A stretch of DNA of 64,000 bases, taken from Favolaschia claudopus. Taxonomy: Eukaryota > Basidiomycota > Agaricomycetes > Agaricales > Mycenaceae. Below the pieces are notes generated by a model that saw nothing but the letters and a program-made list of their open reading frames with translations, was not told where the DNA came from and did no database searches. Shown here one piece after another: positions 45,548 through 57,186 of this stretch (position 1 is the stretch's first letter; the number at the start of each line of letters is the position of its first letter). The position numbers and the translations under genes were made by a program. The stretch covers positions 2,914,001 to 2,978,000 of the forward strand of contig JAWWNJ010000009.1 in assembly GCA_037176885.1 (NCBI GenBank). Direction: 5' to 3'.

Positions 45548-45705
45548 GGCCGACTCGCGACCGAACACCAAACTTGACTCTTCCCACCACTTTGTGGTTT
45601 TAAGACCCAGCGCACTGCACGGTCAATCATTCGAGCCATACGACTTTGAGGGCCGCCCAGCCAGCAAACAATATTTTCTGAACCTTATCCCTGTCTCGGA
45701 AGGTG
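45548..45705 (-). promoter_or_regulatory. displaced 5' flank of F-box copy 2
   Basis: This interval matches 32680-32830, the immediate 5' flank of F-box copy 1, including ACCGAACAC, CACTTTGTGGTT, AAGACCCAGC and CAATCATTCGAGCCATACGA. It is now 2.7 kb away from the gene it once abutted. Promoter function is inferred from position only. Confidence 0.65.
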
Positions 45706-48054
45706 GAAAACTCTTGAAATCTTCCTTTCCATCTTGATGAACCGCCGCCCCGAAGACTCTTGACGACTACATATCCCTGTGACTCTGTCGACTCAAAGTC
45801 ATCTGTAGATGACTCCAAGCTACTGCCTCCAGCGTCTTCTGATGCAGCTCTGCGGCCAATTATATCAAATCTGTCAACTTGTCTTCGGCCACGCAATCGT
45901 CTTGCAATCGTGATTCGTCAATTGTATCAAGTTGTGTTGGTGGCTAGGAATCATCTCAATCGGCAGCAAGGTGAGCATCGTTTGAGATGCGGACGTTTGT
46001 TCGAAGTCGCTGAGACCTCTTGAAACTCTCTAGATGCACACATTAAGGGCCTTGCAATTGAGTCTGGGGAATCACAACGCTTCAGTTTTGCAAAGCTGCC
46101 AACATACAACTGAACAGACTTCTCAGGCTCTTGCTACATAGAATGTGCGGTATCCTTTACCAACGCTGTAGCCTCACTGAAGTTACCAATCAGTACCAAT
46201 GAGTATCCATCCATCTCCAAGAACTGTGCTGTATTGCTGCACCGACCACGCTCTTGACGAGCGAGATCTAAACTCGTAGTAAGCTATCCCTCCCATCCTC
46301 ATCATGATCAGTAAAATGACGCCCGTGCAGAATTCATTGAAGTAAAGAACCTCCGCGCGCCGACCATCGAATCCCCTATTAGAGACCGCTCTGACACCAT
46401 GATTCTGGTTTTCAGCCAAATGACCGTCACCCAGTCTGCCCTTCATGATGCCCCTCCGGCTGCCGCAGGCGAGTACGAGGATCATCGTAAGGGTCGCCCA
46501 GCCACGAACCTCCCTCGCTCGGCCTATTCGACCACTTCCTCTCTCTCAGCTAGACGCACGCTCAGAACTCTCGCGGAACTCTCCCCTTCACACAGCACCC
46601 CGCGGACTCTCTCCCGCTTCCAGTCTTCAAGCCACAGATCTCCCACCGCCGTCGCCATGGATGATTGCACCATACCGTATCTCACCCTCTTTGGCTCCGC
46701 TCGTACTTCGTTTCTCTCGATAGTATCTGATCCCCCATGCGGTGCAGGTGCCTCCGGCGCGCCCAACAACGACCAGCCGCCGTGGCCACGTCGTGGCCTT
46801 GTCAATCTCCACACTGTGGTGCCTATGGGCTCGTCCGAAATCAAGCTTGAGCGGCTTGTCGACGGAGCGAGCGAGGTTCCTCGCCTCGATCAACCACCAT
46901 GGCAGAGGAGCCGCTTCTCGTCGCGGCGGCCAGCCCTCATCCGAGTCATCGACTAAGGAAGCAGGAAGCACGACGCAAACCTGCTGCGTTCCCCTATCTT
47001 TGGATGCGCTGCACGAACGCCGAGACAATCCGCCCAACAACCTCTCCCCTCTCCCCACCTCCACCTCTCATCCCCTCAAACGCGAATCAAAGACTCGGAC
47101 CACGTCATGCCCGACGCCCCCCGAGTCAGACCATCTAAGAGAGACCCTTGTCCCTCTTCGTCTGAATGCACCGCTGCGTCGTCAACCCTGCCCGCATAGA
47201 ACCGTCGAGCCCAGTGGCAGGAAGCTCGAGATCCAGGCTTTCACACAATGGCGAGAGATGCTAGTCTCGGGGCTGGAAGGGTAACGGCGGGAGCTCGGGG
47301 TGTGGTCGGACCGCACCGACATACCGCCTTAGTGACTGCTAGGCGACAGACTGCGAGCAATTCGCTTGCGGCGGGATGGGATTTGGCTGTGGGTAGCCGT
47401 AGTCGGAGTGAGGAAGGTGGACACGGCACACGTTAGGGCTGCGGTTTTAGAGGGATGGGTATGGGCATTCGATGACCTTGTCTCCATCGACGGCGAGCGC
47501 GAGCCCCTGCTCTGCCTCCGCCACGGCATCGAGACATTCACTGACATGGGTGCCTATTGCGGACGGAGCGCAAGATGCGGCTGCGCTGGACCAGACCGGG
47601 AGTCGTGAAGGAGATTGGGCTGGGATCCGGGTCGTACGCTTGAAACACGAAGCGAGCGTTTTGGGAGTCCGACGTGGCTGGCCGGGCAAGATTGTTGGCT
47701 GGATGCCAGAGACAGGGCTTGGACGAAAGATTCATACTCGGCACTATGTACCGATTCTTGGCGGGCGCTGCTTTACCGGAATGGAACGCGTTGTGAAAAT
47801 GATGTATGTCGTGTAAGCTCGACCAGATCTTGAAGAGAGAACTGTCGATAGTCTACTGAATCAAGGTGATGCAGCTTGCTCTGGGGCGCTGATGATGCGT
47901 TGCTGGTCCGCCTTGGATTTTTCAGATTGGTGTGCACTGGGGACGGCATGCGAGGAAGAATGAATCATATTATCTGACTTTGAAGATGTCTACGCCAGCC
48001 TTTGAGATCGTAAGTGAGGTACGCCGCAGATGACAAGGGATGGTGGAAACCCAC
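45706..48054. other. no supported gene
   Basis: A 185-codon plus frame at 46399-46956 and a 180-codon frame at 46742-47284 are Ser/Pro/Arg-rich and overlap an antisense frame of 145 codons. None has a domain or convincing introns, so they look like GC-driven open frames. Nothing else was recognised. Confidence 0.35.
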
Positions 48055-49410
48055 CTAAATCAAACGAAAGCTCTTTGTCCTAGATCCTACATGGATCTTC
48101 ATCCCGCCCTCCCTAAGCTCCTGCAGCGCAGACTCGACTTCGACACTCGGAGGATGCGCAAGCGGATGAGAGCGGGCGTCAAAGGACGTAAAATGAAGCT
48201 CGAAGCATTCGAGCGGTGTGGAATAAGAAGTGCGTCGAGCATTGAGCAAGCGGAGGAGCGCTTCGTAGTCGAAATTGGCTGAAGGCTCCGTCGAGATAAC
48301 CAGTTTGCGCAGATTGGGGAGAATGTCGGGGGAGGTGGTTAGCGCGTCGAGGAAGCGATGCAGGCGGTCGTGGTCCTTGGACCGCGCAATTAGAGTCAGG
48401 TGTTGGAGAGTGGGCATAGCACGGAGGACCCGGTTCAACAACGACTTGGGCCATGTACCGCGCAGAGACAGCTCGGCTGACTCCAACGGCGGGGATGAGC
48501 GCGTGAAAAACGAGATGAAATCATCGTAGGAGATATCGAGGGCGGCCAATCGGAGCATCTTCAACGCGGGTAGTGTGAGATATAGCAAGATACTTGCGCT
48601 ATTGTTCTGTATACCACGATACGTGAATGCATCGATATCCCCTAGTTCTAAAGTCTCCAGCGATGGGAGCGTCAACAGCTCCACACTGGGATCCATCTCT
48701 GGTACATCCCAGGTAGTGAACATGTTGACCATCACGCAGTGTGAGAGCCCCGGAGCGGTGCGCATCACATCCAGCAACTCTTCTGCTACCCCATCAGAAT
48801 AGATCTTCTGTTTTGACAGTACAGTCAGTTTCTCCAGAGACGAGAATCGCCCTTCGATGTCTAGAAAATATTCATCGCGGATAGAGCTGGCGCCGCTATC
48901 CTCGATCTTGACCGTCAAAGTCAGGGTACGAACTTGGTGTTGATATCGAGTCAACAACTCCTGGACGTTGTCGTCCAACGGTCTGAGACGGCCCTCGAGC
49001 GAGAGAGATAGAGGAAGAGTTTGAGCGCGTTCAATCCACGTCTCGGAAAGTGTGGTATAGCCAACCGTGCGACGTGGTAAACCAGTCATCGAGATCGTGG
49101 TCCACAATTTTGGTGTAGAGAGCGCAATACCGCGCCAAAGTTCGCAGACACCGAGGAAGGTCATCGGCACGTTTCCAGAAGACATTGAAGGTACGTATTC
49201 TCCACGATTGTGCGCCACGTCGAGGAAGATTTGGGACTGAAGTTCGAGTGGTAGACGCGCCATTGGATCGCGCAGAGAATTCAGCCGCCTTCGAGCCTGG
49301 ATTCGCTGCTCTTCCAAGTCGTGGAGTAGTTGTTTCACAGTCTCTATGGTCGATGAGAGCTGCTCAATGCGGTCCTGCACCTCGGCGACGACGGACTGCG
49401 CTGGCAACAT
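48055..49410 (-). CDS. F-box/LRR-like protein
   Basis: Single main exon of 451 aa from the ATG at 49410 (MLPAQSVVAEVQDRIEQLSS); an upstream in-frame ATG at 49452 is less likely. A coiled coil (residues about 5-45) precedes the F-box-like PMARLPLELQSQIFLDV, then CELWRGIALSTPKLWTTI and LRR-like repeats (LTLPSLETLELGDI, LTLPALKMLRLAALDI). It shares layout with the duplicated F-box genes at 31.2 and 41.4 kb but is clearly diverged. The 3' end has TTTAGGTGGG, so a short last exon might replace the final residues. Likely an SCF substrate adaptor; target unknown. Confidence 0.75.
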   Translation of the reverse strand: MLPAQSVVAEVQDRIEQLSSTIETVKQLLHDLEEQRIQARRRLNSLRDPMARLPLELQSQIFLDVAHNRGEYVPSMSSGNVPMTFLGVCELWRGIALSTPKLWTTISMTGLPRRTVGYTTLSETWIERAQTLPLSLSLEGRLRPLDDNVQELLTRYQHQVRTLTLTVKIEDSGASSIRDEYFLDIEGRFSSLEKLTVLSKQKIYSDGVAEELLDVMRTAPGLSHCVMVNMFTTWDVPEMDPSVELLTLPSLETLELGDIDAFTYRGIQNNSASILLYLTLPALKMLRLAALDISYDDFISFFTRSSPPLESAELSLRGTWPKSLLNRVLRAMPTLQHLTLIARSKDHDRLHRFLDALTTSPDILPNLRKLVISTEPSANFDYEALLRLLNARRTSYSTPLECFELHFTSFDARSHPLAHPPSVEVESALQELREGGMKIHVGSRTKSFRLI

Positions 49411-51250
49411 GGTGGTGATGTGGAAAAAGCGGAGGACTTCTAAATATGGCAATTCCGCTGCAGCACGTTATTTTCAAGAAAAGCGTGAGCCAAAAAGATT
49501 GAAGTCGCGGTCAAACAAGAATCCAGGATTTCTTTGACATGAGTCATACAATTGTTGCAATTCTATGAGAGTCCATTGAGCTCTTTGTGAGAACCATAGA
49601 TGATAAATAAAAATTGTTGGGCGAAAATAGAGAGGCTGAGAAAGCCCCCGTCAAATCTCCACCGCCGCAACACCCGCCTCGCCACAAAACCACCCTCTGC
49701 CTCCCTCCCGCTCATCTCCCACACCGCGCCCGACCTCAATCCTACTAAGTATTCCAACACCCGAAGAAAGAGCAGCGAGCAAGTCGGCGTCCCAACGAGC
49801 CCGAAAGCGCCAGCGCCAAAAAAAAGGTAATTAAGAGAGGTGAGAGGCGCGTGTGGGGCAGGGAATAGGCGCTGTACAACGGGGGTAATCAGATTCAATG
49901 CTCAATTGAAGGAAGAGAATGAAATGAGAACTTACCAGGGGTATAGATGGAAGACACGAGAAACACTGGGTTCCTGCGAGTTACGACTAGCGCTGTGGGA
50001 TGAATATGAGACCCGGGATGATATGGAGGGTAAAGAGAACTTACCAGAGTGGTAAAGAAGAAGCCGGTCTGTGGGACCGAAAAGCGACCAGCGCACGGGT
50101 GATGGACTTCCACACTGAGATCGGGCGCGAGTTGGGAGGCGAGCGCGAGAGAGACGGGGGTGGTTTCGCGCGAGGACGCAGGTACTGGGTGAATGTCAGC
50201 GAATGTCGAGTCGAGTAGAATAAGGGCGCTTACCGCTGGGCGGAGGTCGCATGAGGGATCTAGTATTCGTATTCAAAATAGTTGATGAGGAAATAAAGCT
50301 TTTCTAGGTGGGGATGATTTCTGGAATGGCTGTTAGCGACGACTTGGTGAAAGGAGATGGTACTCGCTTTGGAATGATTTTCAACGAAGAAATCGTGAGC
50401 AATAGGAGGAGAGGTGTCGCAAAGCGGGAGGTAGCGCGAAAAGGTTCTTTGTTTCGAGCTTTCTTACTATTTAGCGTTCAGCGATGCCGCGTTTGGATTT
50501 CTGGACGAAGACTCATTAGTCGAGGCATATAACCGAGATCGGGAAATGAACTAACTGTACGTTTATTATTATCGGTGGAAGGAAGGTGTCGCCATGATGG
50601 GAAGTCGCGCAAAGGTTTTGTCTATGAGTTTTGTATTTCACCATCAGCGACCCGCCACCGCGGCGCGTTTTGATTTCTTGAACGAAGCCTTGTCAGTCGA
50701 AGATGTAAGCGAGAGCAAGAAATCAACTGACTATCATTTTATTGTCATCGGAGCAGAGGAGGCGTCACTGATGTCGGCGTGTTGCGCGAAGGAAGGAATG
50801 CACATTGTGTATGTGTGTGGGGAGTAGTTAAGTACTGGACGCAGCGTAAGCGTTCGTCGAAAAGGTGAATGAGTAAAATTTACTGGAGAGGGTTGTCTCG
50901 CGATGATAACCCGACTAGTAACGCATTTTTATGGGTTTTATATCTTCGTCGGCGTCCCGCGTAGCGTGTAGCGGCGCGTGTTTGCTGGTCATAGCATCAG
51001 CGTCAAAATTCAGGAACTGAAGCAAGCAGTCGACTCACGCTTTCCACGGATTTTCGACAAGGATGGTCAGCGTTCTCCCTCAGAGCGCGTTTTGGTGATT
51101 TTGTGCTTTTGTTGCGGTGTTGGCTTTGGAGGTAGTGGTTGTAGAACTGAAGGAACCATTAGTTAGGTGTAGTGACAGAAGCGCCGGAAGCGACTCACTA
51201 TAGTGGTAAGGGTTGTAAATTTGCGCAGGCGTGGGTAGTAGTGATACTAG
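49411..51250. repeat. 5' flank of the F-box gene with repeat R1 copy 2; no further gene
   Basis: The segment 49650-49930 matches 24935-25220 and 53480-53765. Beyond it, frames up to 77 codons at 49840-50830 are unrecognised. Donor-like GGTAAGA/TTACCAG words occur on both strands. Confidence 0.45.
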
Positions 51251-51329
51251 GCGCGACATTATGTCGGTTCATGGCAACGAAAGAGGAGAATGATGGACTC
51301 ACTTTGGAAGAAACGCTTGAAGACAAGTG

Positions 51330-51960
51330 ATAAATGTGGTCGTTGTGCCGCCGTAAGAGTAGTAGTAAAAATGTTGAACTGGACAAATCGTGAGTTAAAG
51401 CTGTTGACGACCCAGGAATGAACGCACATTGAGAGATAAAATGAAGAAAGAAAGAAAAAAGTACGAGTACGTTTCGTCCAAGAATAGTTGAAGTGATAGT
51501 GGGATAGTTGTGGATAGTTGTGGAGCCGTAAAGGTAGTAGTGGATGTATGAACTGGACGAATGGTGAACCAAAGTTGACGACCCAGGAATGAACGCACAT
51601 TGAGAGATAAATTGGAAAGATAAGGCTGAGTACGCTCCGTCCGAGAAATAGTTAGAGTCGGGTGGTATTGCGATAGTTGTGGAGCCGTAAAAGTAGCAAT
51701 AGATTGTGGAGCTGGACAAATCGTGAGCGAGAGTTAACGAACCAGGAATGAACCCACATCGAGAGATAATTGGAAAAAATTTGAGTGCGTCCGTCCAAGA
51801 AGAAGTTTGAATCAGGAAGTAATGCGATAGTTATGGGGCCGAAAGGTAGCAGTAGATTGTGGAACTGGACAAATCGTTAGCGAGAATTACTGTAAAGACA
51901 AAAGAATCAACCCACATCGAAGATAAATTGGGGAAAAAAAGTTGAGTGCGTCCGTCTCAG
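51330..51960. repeat. degenerate tandem repeat, ~150-170-bp unit, about four copies
   Basis: The landmark GAACTGGACAAATCGTGAG recurs with changes at about 51380, 51550, 51710 and 51863. Other shared words are AGGAATGAACGCACAT, GAGAGATAA, GTCCGTCC and GATAGTTGTGGAGCCG. Minus-strand frames of 113-173 codons (Ser/Tyr/His-rich) here are only the translation of the repeat. Confidence 0.75.
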
Positions 51961-53479
51961 TTGCCATAGGTGTGATTGTAGTCGCCGTAATGAAGCAAAG
52001 TAGGGAGGCTAGAAAAACCATTAGCAAGCCCCATCGAAAGCGCAGGAAAGCAAGAAAGCGAGCCTACATAGAAAATCGATGCTTCAAGTGCAGATGCGGT
52101 AGGCAGTGGGGGTGTAGCAGTAGTAAAAGCGAACTGTGAAGACGAACCATCAATCAGAATCAAGTCAACCACACACGGATCCAAGCAACTCACAAATCGA
52201 GAGCAAACCGCGCCTGCGCGGGAGGGTGAGTGCGCACCACTGAAGAGATCATTAGCCGAAGAATCCTGTTTAATATATACCTCTCGCGGGGGCCTGTGCG
52301 AGGCGGAAGTAAGTTGAATTGTTTGCGGAGGTATAGCGGATGTAGGTTGAATTATCTGTGTCTGAGGCGGATATAGGTGAGTGTCTGACCTGCATTTATT
52401 TCAAATCCAATTCAAGAATCAGTGTAAGCCAGAAAGTGAATGGGTAGCCAGAGAGATAGAAAGAACCTCTCATCGTTGCAATTGGGAGCTAGGCGAGTCC
52501 GAGTCGACGAGGGGTGCGGTTTCCGCGTGAGCTGGCTCTTCGTGGTTCTTCATATCCAGCGTATAGTTTAAGAACATTTAGTTAGATGCGATCCAATTAT
52601 CGATGGGAGATTCGAAATACATCCGGTGCGTCCGACGCCCGCCGAGCAGCAACAGAACCACCGAAGAGAGGAACTGTAAAGGCTAAGCTGCATTGATTGT
52701 CGAGCCCATCGTCAACGGCGCATAGCACTCGAGTGTCTCCGCCTTAAAGGAACACCTTTTTAGCTTGCCAGAAACATCGCCCAAGGCCCGACGCCACTGG
52801 TGAGCTCGAGGATCGAGAACGTCAAATGAAAAAAGATCTAGTAGTTGATCGGCGAATTTTGACCCTCTCGCCCGGTAAGACCAGTCAATGGCGGCTGGAG
52901 GCATCTCGCAGACTCGTCGGATATATCGGTCCCCCACGGACTGAACAAAGACGTGGATTTGACGAGGAGCTGGTGGTGGTACAGAATAGGAAGAGAAATT
53001 GCCATTTTGGGATATTCCCTGATGTCCTCCTCGAATTCCGCTTCGGAGTGACTTTTATTTATTCGAAAATAGAGGCTACTTATTCGCGTTAGGTATCTGC
53101 GCTAGCACATACTTAAAGCTAATAGCATACAGTATCTACAGCTGTAACTGTCGTACGGGTATTACTAAATATGTACGTCTTTCGAGCGAAAACCTCGACA
53201 AGCCCGAGACCCTCAATTTGAACGCCTCGTATGGCTCGTATAACTTCAGCTGATGCGGCGTCGTTCACACCTTCCAAGCACCCCCAAACCATCGCCTCAA
53301 AATCGTGCCTATCAGACGCAGTGCGTCAAGGGCGAGGAGGGGAGGAAATGACACTTTGACGCGACCGCCTGCGCCTCATCTCGCTCTCGATATCTCAGCA
53401 GCAACACACACCACCCAGATCAAAACTACTTCGGAACCAAACGACCTTACCCTCAGGAACGCAGATTCGTCTTCCGCCT
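51961..53479. other. no gene; includes an inverted copy of dispersed repeat R5 at 52985-53035
   Basis: A minus-strand frame at 52683-52937 (MGDRYIRRVCEMPPAAIDWS) reads protein-like but has no domain and lies beside the R5 copy, so it may belong to an old mobile element. Nothing else was recognised. Confidence 0.35.
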
Positions 53480-55190
53480 CATCTCATGATCCCGTATCGA
53501 AACCACTCCCTCCTCCCTCAGGCTCATCTCTCACACAGCGCCTGAGCTCAGTCCTATCATGCTATGCCAACACCCGAAAGAAAGAGAAGAGCAGAGAGCG
53601 AGTCGACTTCGGCGTGCCAACGAGCCCTAGTTTCGCGCCAAAAGGGTAAAGCAATGGAGGTAAGAGGGAAGGGGCATAGGCGCTGGAAGAATCAAGATGG
53701 GAATATGTCGTCAGATTCCTGGGAGAAGGAAGAGAATGGGATGAGGACTTACTTACCAACGTCTCGTACGGACTGCATCTCCATACCATACCATATTACC
53801 CCTCCCCTCTCTTCCGTTACAGACGCGTAGGTGGCATCGATTCGTTGGGCGGCGGAAGCCTCGGGCGTTCGTAGGGCAAGGAAGCATCATCGCGTCCTCC
53901 CCGATTCCCTGCACCTTTCTATGTCCGAATTCCGCGCTCGCGTTCGACCCACCACCTTAGCTATATGACGTCTATGCAAATCGGCTTGACTTCGACGGGC
54001 CTCGCGAAGGGATGAAGGTAGATGTGCAGGTGGTAAGAAGGGGGAAACCGATGAAAGTGTTGTTGGTATGCGTGTAGGGGGACGCGGTGTTGGTGGAGGA
54101 GAGAACGGGTGTTGGTGGAGGTCTTTCTACATGTGCAGGGCTGTGAGTGTACAGTGGCTGGTGAACGAAACATCGTCAGAAACGGTCGACTAGGAGTTTG
54201 ACTAGCAGATTGAAGGAGAGCTGACTCACCTGAGCCACGAACGTTACCGCTTCCTTAAGTTTTGAGCTTCTTTCAAGCTTTGCTGCCTGACGCGAGAGAA
54301 AGGTAGTCGGTCTGCCAGCTGGCGTCCTCCTACACCAGAACGGGGGTCAATCCTCGACGGCGCCGTTCTTCTGCATGTCCAACAGTTGCTGCTGAAGATT
54401 CTCAATTCCGTCAATAGCGACGAAAGGGGGTCGGTTTTGGAGGACGATTTTGTGGCTAGGGCTACGTAAAGACGAGTGTGGCGCCTTGAGCGAAGCTGAG
54501 AAACGCCGAGCGTCATCGAGGGATTGCCTTCATGATCGCGAAGAAAGAAACGACTGCGCAATGTCACATGTGGTCCAAGCGGAAGAGGGTTTGGTGTGAC
54601 CATGACAAGCGTAACCGTTGCCCTCAACAACCCATCAACAACGCCGTCTCTCCTTCGCCATTGCAAACAGAAAGCCACGAGTCCATCGCTGCGACTATCT
54701 TTGACCTCCCCGCCCCGGAAAGGCGACTACACTGTGTGATCTTAATCTGAACTTGGAGCTCGATGGATGGGCTGATTTAACGAAGACTTCTATGGAAAAA
54801 CAATACAAGCTACAGTACTCGTCGAATACTATCTTGGGGAGTGGTCCGCCGAGTCTCGAGTAGGAGGAGCAGGATGCGCAGTGACTGCGCTGTGCGTTTG
54901 TCGTTTCTCCGCAATGCGAATTAGACGGGGTCTATGCAGCACCAAGTCATGTCTTGGTTCTGCCTCCGCTTCCTGGGAGCCCTCCTCCGCGCGGCTTGCT
55001 GTCAGGGATGTCGAAATCTGGCGAAATCGTCGACAGGGCGGAGGTGGTGGATATATTTCGAGGGGACGAAGCAGCGGGTGCGGAAGGGATGGGTGTGCGG
55101 AGGATTTGGTGAATGTCCCGGCTGCCTGGCCAGAACCTGGCTAGAACAGATTGCGAGTCAGTCAGTCGAAAGCGAGCAACGATGTTCTTA
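53480..55190 (+). repeat. compound dispersed repeat (R1-R2-R4-R3 order)
   Basis: R1 (53480-53765), R2 (54010-54450), R4 (54520-54610) and R3 (54870-55160) follow each other within 1.7 kb. The first locus (24935-28560) has R1-R2 in the same orientation, with R3-R4 inverted. No transposase or reverse transcriptase is encoded in either. Confidence 0.6.
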
Positions 55191-57186
55191 GAATCTTACA
55201 GGTCAGTATCCCTTTCGGCTTCATCGCAGACCGGCCGTCGCTGACGAATGGTTGTTTGCGTACCTCAGTACCTCTACATCTACAGTTCCTCGAATGGGAA
55301 CCCCCGCCCTCCTCCTTCTCAATCGACCTCTCTTTACCTTGCATCCACATCAACAACACCCACCCGTCTTCGCCCTCTCCACGCCCCTACTGCTCCTCCT
55401 CCCGACTCGCGCTCTATCATCCCATAGCCCCACCCACCTCCCTCTCCCTACTCGCCAACCTGCCAATCTTCTGCTCCCGCTTCCGCTTTCCGCTCCTCAG
55501 CTTTGCACCTGGCCTATACGAACGAATGCGATATCCACGCGCCGAATCTATCGTCGGCCAGCCGACGTTCCTCCGTCGAAAGCGAAAGTGATGTTGTCGA
55601 CGTCGTGGTCGTCGCAGCGCTCGCCTTCGACTCCCATTGAATTGACGCGTACGCGACAGGAAGGAGTGGATGTCCTCTGACCTACAACGGGCTACCGACG
55701 CTACTTCTAACTCTGACACGCGGCCTGGAATCTGGATGGAGCGTTCAAGTAACGGCACTCACTCGCAGTTCCCGAGCTCGCGCCGTACCGGCACCAATGG
55801 AGCTCCGCTCTGGATTCGGGACACAGGTGTTGCCGTAACGCGTTCATGGACGCGCCTTGTCGTGCCCACCTCCGACATGTACCGGATTAGGGTTACCCGA
55901 CTGAGAGATGTGATCAAGCTTCTACCGTTGCGGTCGAGTCCCTGCGAATGGGAAGTTTCGAGGATTGGGAAGACGCATGGGATGGGATGTCGTGGTGCAT
56001 GGGAGACGCTCGCGGAGGTCGTTTCAGGACGCCCGCATCCCCGTGCTGACGCAGAATTGGCAAGTTTCGAGGATCTTCGCCCGTGGTAGCTGGCTTGGGT
56101 TTTGATTTTGATTTTGCGACCTTGGCGGAGAGCTGCAGCGCCGCTGCGCCGGCGGCGATGAGGCGACGACGTCAACTTCTTGCGCGCCGAAGGGTCTTTT
56201 GTGGAGGGGTTGTTTGGGAAGACTCTCATGGGCTAGGGAGCAGGATGAAATTCTTCTGCTTTGCTTCGGGCGAATGGCTCTTCCTTGACTGGTGAAGCGA
56301 TTCGATGCCTGTTTTCGAGGTCTAACTCTCGTCGGCGGCGGTGTTTGTACTTCTTCGTCGCAGCGGAAATCGGCCGGTTGGGTCGGTTCATGGGGCCATT
56401 CGGATCCGCTTGAGCATGGCGGGAGAACGGGAACGGGAACGTCGACACTCAACACGGCTTCTGCCTTTGATCGAGACGCCGAGCGTGATCTTGAGGGAGA
56501 GAGGATCTGCAAGCGAGACTGGCGTATCAATAGACGGAGCCCACGAAGCATGACGAATCTTTTACGACGCCGTCGGCTTTTGTGGACCGCGCCTTGGCGT
56601 CGTTAGCCAACTCTTTGAGCATATCCTTCGTCAAGCTCAGCCTTTCTGAGCCTCAGACGGTGGAAGTGTTCTTGGCTGCCCCATGGCCACAACCCACCTA
56701 CTGCCAGCCCTGCCTAGCGTGCATCTATAATCTACCGTCCCTCCGCGTCAGCCACTCACGCTTTGCGGGAAGGTGAGGAGAGATTTTGTGTGCGAAAGGT
56801 CTTGAAAGAGATGGAGTTGACCAGGCTGGATGAGACGCTGAGGACGTCGGTTTTGTGCACGGCTTTTTGCTTGCATCAAATTGATATACCCATGTGGCCC
56901 CGTACTACTATCGTCCTAGAGGCAGGCAAGATCATATACCGCGTTCCACGACTGCCTTGTAATAAGTCGATATAATAATCAACCTGGTGTCTTCAACAAA
57001 AGTCGTACTGATGTGGAACTCGGGGAGGACATCAGGGTATGGCCTAAAAAGGCAACTTTTCTTCCTCTTTCGGACTCCCACCAAGGGACCCAAGTTACTG
57101 TAATGGATGATCGGTGTTGCGGGATGAACACCGAGAAAGTCCAACCGGATGATTTGCATTACCTGAATAACCCCCATTGGCAGGAT
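55191..57186. other. no firmly supported gene
   Basis: The longest frame, 56024-56551 minus (175 codons), is Ser/Pro/Arg-rich without a domain and is opposed by plus-strand frames of 104 and 139 codons. Segment 57010-57065 is a copy of repeat R5. Confidence 0.35.

Noticed and set aside
46399..47284. Overlapping 185- and 180-codon plus-strand frames
   Set aside because: Low-complexity composition, no domain, and they overlap each other and an antisense frame.
51198..51719. Minus-strand 173-codon Ser/Tyr/His-rich frame
   Set aside because: It spans the tandem repeat and has periodic low-complexity sequence; no start, domain or splice support.
56024..56551. 175-codon minus-strand Ser/Pro/Arg-rich frame
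   Set aside because: No domain, and it is opposed by equally long frames on the plus strand in GC-rich DNA.
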